A stretch of 64,000 bases of DNA from positions 1 to 64,000 of the forward strand of contig JASANG010001451.1 in NCBI GenBank assembly GCA_030248215.1, read 5' to 3'. The notes under the pieces are model-generated. The model saw nothing but the letters and a program-made list of their open reading frames with translations. It was not told where the DNA came from and did not search any database. The position numbers were made by a program, and so were the translations under genes. Source of the stretch: Enoplolaimus lenunculus. Taxonomy: Eukaryota > Nematoda > Enoplea > Enoplida > Thoracostomopsidae. Below, piece by piece: positions 55,793 to 64,000 of this stretch (within the stretch, counting starts at the first letter, position 1; every line of letters starts with the position of its first letter).

Positions 55793-58134
55793 CTATCAAA
55801 TTGCTGTCTAAAATCAGACATTCCTGGTAGCATAACAGACAATAAAGAATGGTAAAACAGATAAGGAGAAAAGTACAAAATATTTGATACTTTTCAAATA
55901 AAACTGATATCATTATTAACTCAGAGGCATATCCGGAAATGACTATTAGTGGGGTCCGGCGCAGCAAAATGAGTCAAAATTAAATTTTAAAATGGAAATT
56001 TAAAAAAAAGGTTAACAATGATTTAATGCAATGCGTTTACCACACAAAAATGAATTGGACTATGACGAGTCGTGGGGGCCATTCTGTCGCTTATCGGTCA
56101 TTACTGCAACGAGTAGTTCTCCCTTAACTTTTAGTGGATTTAAAAAAGTAAATCTGTAGCACGAGAGCACATGAACTCTTTACCGTCAAAGTATTTTTTG
56201 ACACTTTTTAAGGCTTGGATATATTGAATAGCCAATGTTAATTGATTGCGGCTTGCCAACTGCAACGCAGAGAGATTGGCACGGTAAGAACGATCAAAAA
56301 TTGTTGTAGGCGAGCGAGAAAAATTTTTGACCCCAAGAAAACCAGTGAGTGAAAAAAACTAATTTCGTTGCAATAACCACACATTTTGGTGGTTCTAACA
56401 AAACCTTACTGTAAATATCGCAGAGTTGATTTCAACTCAAAATGAATTGAATCCACTACAAAAGTCTGAATTCTGAATTTGGACTCTCAGAACTCAAGAT
56501 TCAACTCATTCTGAGTTAATTAATCATTTGGCCCGGAATTAATTCAACTCACAGAATAATAATCAACCAAACTCAAGTTGACAGGGATTTCATTTCGGGA
56601 CTAATGCTAAAGTGTTCTCGCATGCGAGGGAATAAGTTTATTGACCTGTGGTGGCGACAGATTTATTCTGAAACCTTTAAAACACCAGTTGTTCTCGTAC
56701 CTCTATAAATTTCAGGTGAGCAAGCCACTGTCGTTCCAAATAAGCCTCTGGCGCGCGCCAGACTACCAAATTGACTAGCTATGTCAGCGCTGCAAAACCT
56801 TATTTTCCTACCAACCACATTCATAGAGACCGATCCATTAACATCTTTACGTCTTTATTGAAAAACCTTTCATAATACTCATTTAAGAACTATGTTTCAG
56901 TATAAGGTACTTGTACTGGACATATATTTACGTCAATATTTTAGTTTTGTACGAACTTTTCAAATAAACGTAGTGATACAATAAATGAACATGAACGTAG
57001 GCATGAATTTACTATTTTGACTTCATATCCAACAATTGCATCATATTTATAATGAAAAATTGCGAGATATATACGTAAATTTTAGCCAATAATGAAACTA
57101 TGCAAGATATATGCGTGATTTTTAACTAATTTTGAGCTTGAAAAATCATAGAATATGTCCGGTATTTCTATTGCGGAAACTGAACCTAACACCGATGTTG
57201 CCAGAGACGGAAACGGATATCCGGTTACGCCCTGCTATGAACTTATTAAAAGCTGTAGCGGCAATAGTTATTACCTGCATCTCATGTGTAGAATACTATT
57301 AGACAAGAGACTGTTAGCAGCAGAAGCTCATTCATTTCAAACCCTTTTAACTCGCAATAAATGCTACGCACATAGTTGAGTATTAACGTCTAAAATACGG
57401 TTATAGTATGCGCCGAATTATGGTACGATTCACTAACAAATAATAATAATAACACTATGGTAAGCTTTTATGAGCTTAAAATTATGTTTGCTCAAAAATT
57501 TTCAGCGAACTCAACCGGGTCTAAAATGTTTTGCTTCGTTAAATCAACTATTTTAGCTTATTTACCTCAGTACAAAGGTAAAATGTAAAAAAATAATTGA
57601 ATTTGTGTTCAATCATGAGTGCATAATTCTGTCTACAAAAGTAAATATTGGCTATCTTGCAATCTATACGTACACACGGTGACCGATGCGTGCTTTGGGT
57701 ACAAACTGACACAATATTTAGGATTCAGCTATACTCGTCATGGCACCGAACGATGCCGGATGACACCGGAAGGCGGCATATGGCATTAAAATCACACAAA
57801 CTATCGAATCACCCGTGTGAAACCGGTGGCGAACAAAAATGTCGATATTCTCTGCTTGTTTAAATTTAGCACTTAAAAGTTCAGGCATAGGTTTAGATTA
57901 ATTAATAGATTTGAAGCAACAATTAAACAGCCAAGTTTTTATATATATATTTCACAAAATATAACCAAATTCCATGCTCAAATTTGATATGCACCCGCTT
58001 TATATACCAAAACATTGTAATATTATTTGTAAGTGCATTCTAATACTCCAAGTTGCAAACACGAACATTCTGTGTACACCACGTTTGACAACACACACAT
58101 TACACATACACACCGCAACTGTACACATTGACTC

Positions 58135-58480
58135 GGTTGCTGGAATCTTGCTTAAGTATTTGCTAAAGTTATACTTAAGTAGTTACTTAAGTCGGCGACT
58201 TAAGTAGACATTTAACCTTTTTTAACAAAAACAAATAAACGCGAAATGTTAAGCCATGGTCATAACAAGAAAGTAACAGTGTTGTTTTATATTAAGGATC
58301 CACCATAAGTCTCTAATTACAGTATGTGTCTGAACTGTTAATCTGGAATATATTAAATTTAGTCAGCGACCTTCAGTACTAATTTAAGTACGTTTTTAAA
58401 AAAGACAAAATGGTTAAGCAATAACTTAGCACGTACTTTAGTATTAAGTCGTACTTAAGTAAGGCTTCAGAAACCCAACC
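58135..58480. repeat. TIR element with ACTTAAGTA motifs
   Basis: GGTTGCTGGAATCTTGCTTA at the left and, inverted, GGTTGGGTTTCTGAAGCCTT at the right, each running into TACTTAAGTA repeats. Confidence 0.6.
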
Positions 58481-58903
58481 ATTATCTACATATATTTATA
58501 TGTTGCTACATATATCAATTTTACAGCATATTCTGTCTTTTAGGTTTATTCTAAATATTTTTAATAGTTTGTGCGATTATAATTTTAGAATCCTAAATGG
58601 GCGCGATAACTTCTTAAGGGGGTTGACTGACGGTCAATACGGCAGTAAAAATATTGCGTTAAAACAGGCGAATAATTTCAAAGAATGTTCAATTAAAAAG
58701 TAATAAGTCGAAACTTTATCTATAATCAACCTGGTTGCTTGCAACTATTAAACAGTACAAAACGAAACAACACAAAATAAAAATACGTTTGTTCTAAAGT
58801 TTATCGACAGAATAGAAAAATCGTCAAACAATCATCGTCAGCTGTTTTGGAGACAATTTAATTAAAAAATTTTGATAAAATGCAACATCAGTAACGAAGT
58901 GTC

Positions 58904-59066
58904 GGGCCCGTAATCAAGAGAGTGCCAGTGGTGGTTCAGCAGCCGCCCTATGGAGCCCCCCGTGGAGCTCCTTTCGTGGGAAAATCTTGGCCCTTGTAGC
59001 AAATTTTCAACGTTGTTTGTAAGTCAACAACAGCCCCACCTGGCAAGGTGTAGCTGGCTTTGGACC
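58904..59066. repeat. TIR element, GGTCCGTAG family
   Basis: TCGGGCCCGTAATCAAGAG and GCTGGCTTTGGACC ends, with the family core AAAATCTTGGCCC and TTGTAAGTCA. Confidence 0.5.
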
Positions 59067-59455
59067 TAGGAACTGTGGGTTTTTGTAATTCATTGTAATC
59101 AAATATTCAAAAAGTAAAACATTTAATAGTCAAAGTAAACTATCTAACAAATTAAATAATGTCCGCAGCCTCACACAGCGTAAATTATACAGGTGAACTA
59201 CCACGAAGCGAGTATAACGACGAATACATTAGTCTTTATATGGTTTTGTTTCTAAGCTTATTTATATTTGCTAATACGTTCGATTTTTAACAGAATTAAT
59301 AAGACTGTCAAAAAAGTCATTGAAGGGGGTTACGGGGCCTTGGCGACCGTCTGGATTCTCGCTAGCTTCGCTCGCACGTTGGGGCCCCCTCACTTAGGAG
59401 TTTGGCCAAAGCTCTAACCTAGGTATGTCTGCTCCGGTACTGGTCGTTGGCCGGG

Positions 59456-59909
59456 GTTTAGGCAAACCCACAGGTTTCCAACAGGAAGTAAATTTTTCCG
59501 AAACAGGAACCTGAATAGGAATTGAACTTTTTTGCCGGAACACCAATAGGAGAGGAACCGGAATTTAAAATAATTTTCAACACCGAATTTCAGTTTTACT
59601 TCTAAGTAAACCCGTCAAAAACGTAACTTTGCCAAGTTTGTTGCGATTTCTATTTCGTTCCCATCATTCGTGCTGAATCACGCTCCAAATATTTCAATTT
59701 AACCATTTCTAACTAAACTGAACGAGATGAATGGCGTCAAGTTCGACTAGTAATCTTGCCGCAACAATATCTTTTATTGTTCAAAAGATTTGGCACAAAA
59801 CCGTAAAACTTCCGGTTCCGGCGTTCTGAAATGCCGGAACAGGAACATGAATCGAATATTTTTGTAGGAATTTCGGCCGGAACAAAAATTGCGGTGGAAT
59901 CGTCTTTAA
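59456..59909. repeat. diverged relative of the 8633-9057 TIR element
   Basis: GTTTCCAACAGGAAGTAAAT at the left, GGCACAAAACCGTAAAACTT inside, CGGCCGGAACAAAAATTGCG at the right. Confidence 0.55.
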
Positions 59910-62411
59910 ACATTGGTAAATATCACTGTAGCGTCGTACGACAGCATTAAGTATGTAAATTTAAAATGAAGTTTGGCTTTTTCTCAAATATTAGACTATA
60001 TTTTGCCAAGTGATAAACCAGCAGGGTGGTTTTCTATATTTAGCTTTATTATAGAGCGTTTGTATCCCTAATCTAATTTATAACTAATATGCATAAGTTG
60101 CTGAAGTTGACATAATACGAATTCCTTCCCTGTCGAAATGTTAGCGGCATATCCAAAAGAGAAGATTTGTATTAAAATATCTTCTGAGGCTTTGCTAAAA
60201 GTTGCTAGTTACTACAGCGGAAATAACGGTACTATCGCTTTTGCTCTACTCGCTCGTTCGCTCACAACGTTTAAACGATCTTACACACAATCACGGAACG
60301 AAATCTTGGCTACGTGGTTGGCAGTGTACCGTGATTCTAGTGTATGCAAGTTTGACGTTTCGATTATATTTGTGCATTGTCTGATTTTAATTCGAAATCC
60401 ATAAAGGCACACGGGTCCATGGTCTGTTCAATGATAAAAGTTAACGACACAACATAAGAACGCAAAGCTTTCACTGAACCTGTTGTAATGGCAGCTCAGT
60501 ACATTTTAAAAATTTCACTGGCGATATTTGTCGAACGTACTCTCTAAATACTTAAACTTAAATTATAGCTTAACTAAACTTGAATAATTAAAACTGAAAT
60601 GGCTGGACGGATTAACTAAACTAGAATTGGAAGTTTTACTTATAAACTGACAAATTTTTAAGAGTTTAACACGAGTTTTAGTAAACTTATTTTTGGTTTA
60701 AGTAACAAATCCAGCTCAGAATTTATGCGTATTAAAGAGTTTACTAAGCTTAGCTTAAACTAAAAATACGTAAGATTTTAAATGAGTTTAACCGTAAACC
60801 TACCTGTTAGTTTAGTTAATCTAAAAAGTTAGCTTAATACTGCTGGATTAGCTTAAGCTTAAATCAAGTTAGTTTAAGCTTTTAGCGAGTGCAATAATTC
60901 ACACCGCCCCAGGACGATGGTAGACAACGCCGAATGGCAACTAAGAACGTTACCCTTCCGGTCCAGCAGGTAGAAACGCATAATTGAACTCACGTATAAA
61001 ATTTCGGTTTAAACTAAATCCAAACAAAAATTAAAAAAAAGCTAAAAGGCAGGGTGGTTCAACTCATTTGACCCGAGGCAAATTTTAAGAGCCCACTTGA
61101 TTCTGAAACCAATTTTGCGTTTTTAATGCTCGTTATAGGCAGCAACAGATCCAGAAATTTCTGACGAGAGGTTGGCCAAAACTTACAAAATGCATTTTTA
61201 CTGGATGCTACATATGTGCTAATTTTCTGACGGCGAAACTTTGTAAAGTAGGGAGCTTGTCATTATATTACAAAAGACTTTCTGACGGGAGGCGTACGCT
61301 CTGCCAACCCAACTTTGGATCCGTTAAACAAGGTGAGCTGGCTACGGGCCTGCCAGCAACTGGAGACATTCAGAGTTTAACCCAATTCTGACATTAGATT
61401 TCTTCTACTTCTATCAAACCTTTCGCAATTCACTTGTTTCAAAACGTAACTGGCAAGGCAATAGGTGCTACACACAGTTGAGAATACAGCTTTTGAACGA
61501 AAAAAAGCTTTCCAAACCATTCCGTCATTAGGCAATATTATGCTGTCAAAAACTAAACGCATAATTAGCTTCAAATGTAAGAATGAAGAAATCTCATACG
61601 TTCAAGCTGGTTTATAGTCTTCCATTATTTGCAACATAAATACAAAAAAACAATGGCAATTAGCTTCGTATATATACAGAAATCATAGTCCTGTATTGCT
61701 ATAGCGTTTTGCGGCAAACATCTAAAAGACAAATGTCGTTAGCCTGAAAACAACATACTTATGTGGGAGTCTTTATAGTAGCACATCTTAATTTTTTTAC
61801 TGGTCAACCATGAGAAAATTTATGGTAGATGACTGTGTGGCGGATCCAGGATTTTCCTATGGGGAAAATACCTATATTTTTGAGATGACAAAGTTTACAG
61901 TTTAAAATATCGCTTTTAGCCAATTTTTGCATATTTTAAGATTGACTTATTGCGTCCAAAGCGCAAAACTTTTAAAAATTTCAGCTTACTTTAAGCTAAG
62001 ATTTTAAAATATCAAGAACAATTTATCTTCCGATGTTTGTTCCATTGTTGTCCTATATTGGATGGCTTGTCCCAATGTAATAATATAGAAAAATTGTCAC
62101 CTTTGTTTATTTTGCAGGTTAAATAAGCCCAAAGCGGTTACTTTGGTTTAAGATGCAACTCCACAATAAGCACAACAATGATTGTTGCTGGGCTTAACGG
62201 GTTAAGATTCTCATTAATTTTATTCGACCACAAAGGTGTGAGTTTTTAAGTACCTCAATAGTTTTGTTACAATTTACTTTTTTCTCATTAGGACTGCTCC
62301 AGTCTTTAAATTCCGCGTCTTTCTGTGACGTAATTTTTACAATCAGCCCATTAGCCTATTCTTATATTTTACTAAGAATTACTATAATTTTATCAAAGTT
62401 CTTCATTTCAG

Positions 62412-62680
62412 CGGCCCATGTAAAAATCAGGGGCGGAACTTTTTTGTGTTGGACTAGAAAAGAGTAAGCTTAAGCTTAAGACTAATTTTTTTGCTTGGCT
62501 TACGCTTATGCTTAGGCTTAGCCTAAGGAATATGCTCATTCTTACGCTTAGGCTTAGGCTTACACTGAGGGTCAGGCTTAGGAATATGCTCATTCTTACG
62601 CTTAGGCTTAGGCTTACACTAAGTGTCAGGCTTAGGAATTTGGTTATCATACTGTTCCGCGGTTCTTTACATTGGCCATG
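62412..62680 (+). repeat. family A MITE with internal duplication
   Basis: GGCCCATGTAAAAATCAGGG to GTTCTTTACATTGGCC, longer than usual because a unit of about 55 bp (AGGAATATGCTCATTCTTAC and the following hexamers) is tandemly doubled. Confidence 0.8.
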
Positions 62681-63433
62681 ACAGTAAACAAAAGCGTCTG
62701 ATTGGTTGCATTAAAGCATACTCAGGCAGACTCGTAGGCAGCCAACATTTTACAGAAAGTTGAAAAAAATTAGAAACTGTAATGACCAGATGTGGTACAA
62801 TCTATACGCTGGGCCTATAAACTTACATATATGCAGGTGAGAAATATTTTAAAATAAACCGAAATCTTTTTAGGACAATGAGTTCTTCTACCATCCTCCT
62901 TGGCTGCTGGGCCTATTAAAAAGATAGAGCAGATTTTAATTGCTCAACAATCATTAATTGTTAATCATGTTTTAAGCCTTTGGCTCAGGTTTTTAAATGA
63001 TTATTTGTCCTATAACATTGTTATTGATTGTGAAGCTAGCAGCAGTATTGTATTTTTAGTTCCCAGTCTTTAGCTGAACTAAGATTTACAATGTAAAATG
63101 TTGAAATTTAACAGAATACACTCGTCCCAGCTACATGCACCTGCTATTCAAATGATATAATAGCAGCAATTAGTAAAGTTTTGTACCAGTGTGTGTATTT
63201 TCAAATTTGCACACCATCCATCATAAATACTCGGCGGTAAAACATCGAAACTTATGCAAAAGCGAAAGACAAGCATAAACATTTAGCGCTCGGTTCGCAA
63301 GCTAATTGTAACATAATTCATTTATGTACAATTTCTGAATAGCATACGCGATGGTTCGCTTTTTAAAATCACATTACTAACTGTTGATGGATGCTACACG
63401 CAGGTTGGCATACGGTTCAAGATTACCAGCATT

Positions 63434-63817
63434 CAGTGGCGGATCTAGGATCTCAAAATGGGAGGGGCCAAAATTTCACAGGTAATGAACTAATTTTTGA
63501 CTCATACTGTAGTGACCCAAATAAGAGGGGGGTCTCCCCATTTTGAGTCCCAATTAATAGGAGTCCGTATCCCTAATATGAATCCGTAAGCGGGTAGAGT
63601 CCTTAAACCCTTGTTTAGAGTCCATAAATGTCTATTATCCCTAATTGTAGCGCATAAATGACTCCAGGGCTAAGAAACTTTAAAGCGTGCTTATACTATT
63701 GTGTATGAAACAGAGAACTAAACAACGTAGAACAGCAATTGACACTATATAATTTTTGTCGAGATGCTGTTGGGGGGGCCACGGCCGGGGTGCCCCCCCC
63801 CCGTGGATCCGCCATTG
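63434..63817. mobile_element. hAT-type MITE with 8-bp target duplication, split by a nested element
   Basis: CAGTGGCGGATCTAGG at the left and TGGATCCGCCATTG at the right, flanked by CCAGCATT at 63426-63433 and 63818-63825. It is the same family as 53397-53822 in opposite orientation: CAACAGCATCTC and GCTGTTCTACG are shared. A family C fragment interrupts it. Confidence 0.88.
63508..63710 (+). repeat. family C element fragment nested in the hAT MITE
   Basis: TACTGTAGTGACCCAAATAA at the left continues through AATAGGAGTCCGTATCCC and breaks off near GAAACTTTAAAGCGTGC. Only the left half is present, so the inner right border is not sharp. Confidence 0.7.
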
Positions 63818-64000
63818 CCAGCATTAATACAGTCGGTTGATAACGCTATTGTTTACCGTTGCTTGTTATCACTGTGAAATAATATACAACTTATAAACGA
63901 TACGCAATAGTGGCAAAGAAACCTAAAAGCAGTTAAAAAAGGGCTTGAAACAGGAGTGCAGCAGCTGATCCAAAAATGAATCGCACAAGCGTAACAAACT

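Larger units (their letters stand above)
51781..64000. other. gene-poor right end
   Basis: Besides the listed transposons I see no supported gene. Open frames at 52928-53221, 57155-57379 and 60138-60404 (+) have mixed composition but no recognised domain, and no flanking exons could be joined to them. Region 60530-60890 is a low-complexity mix of AGTTTAAGCTTA-like words. Confidence 0.45.

Noticed and set aside
57155-57379. Small protein starting MSGISIAETEP
   Set aside because: Composition is plausible for coding but there is no domain, no splice partner and it stands among transposons.

Overview
The window looks like an animal genome that is AT-rich, intron-rich and full of short non-autonomous transposons. 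Several traits fit a nematode: most introns end in TTTCAG or TTTTAG, there is an FMRFamide-receptor-type GPCR and a TWK-type two-pore potassium channel, and many short repeats carry TTAGGC hexamers (the nematode telomere motif, here inside transposons). The species cannot be fixed from sequence alone; a repeat-rich, large-genome nematode is my best inference.

Layout. 1-5612 (+): a head-to-tail tandem of a Penelope-like retroelement, one truncated copy followed by one whole 4145-bp unit, apparently identical where they overlap. 6040-14571 (+): the 3' part of a large ETS1/ETS2 (pointed-type) transcription factor gene, eight exons in phase, with a PNT domain, long Asn- and Gln-rich linkers and a C-terminal ETS domain. 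The N-terminal exons must lie left of the window, so the Penelope tandem probably sits in an intron of this gene. Behind the stop codon are degenerate tandem copies of the terminal coding exon. 14572-19342: no gene, mostly transposon debris and a 21-bp minisatellite. 19343-27358 (-): a complete six-exon two-pore-domain potassium channel of 496 aa. 27434-31709: transposons only. 31710-32097 (-): an unrecognised possible coding stretch. 32147-42882 (-): a secreted PAN-domain protein with one exon of about 1140 codons and Cys-rich C-terminal exons (5' end not found). 46581-48269 (+): a possible two-exon small membrane protein gene. 50662-51780 (-): an intact single-exon FMRFamide/neuropeptide-type GPCR. 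51781-64000: transposons with no gene I can support.

The most unusual content is in the repeats: a TTAA-flanked, piggyBac-like 264-bp element carrying a tRNA-like core (three copies), hAT-type elements with perfect 8-bp target duplications and an element nested in one of them, a foldback element with inverted minisatellite arms, a dimeric (330-bp) tandem array in a channel intron, and a candidate hammerhead ribozyme at the start of the Penelope unit. The host genes do not form an operon or shared pathway; they are neighbours. Exon structures were built by hand from splice consensus and phase agreement, so exon borders at weak donors are provisional.
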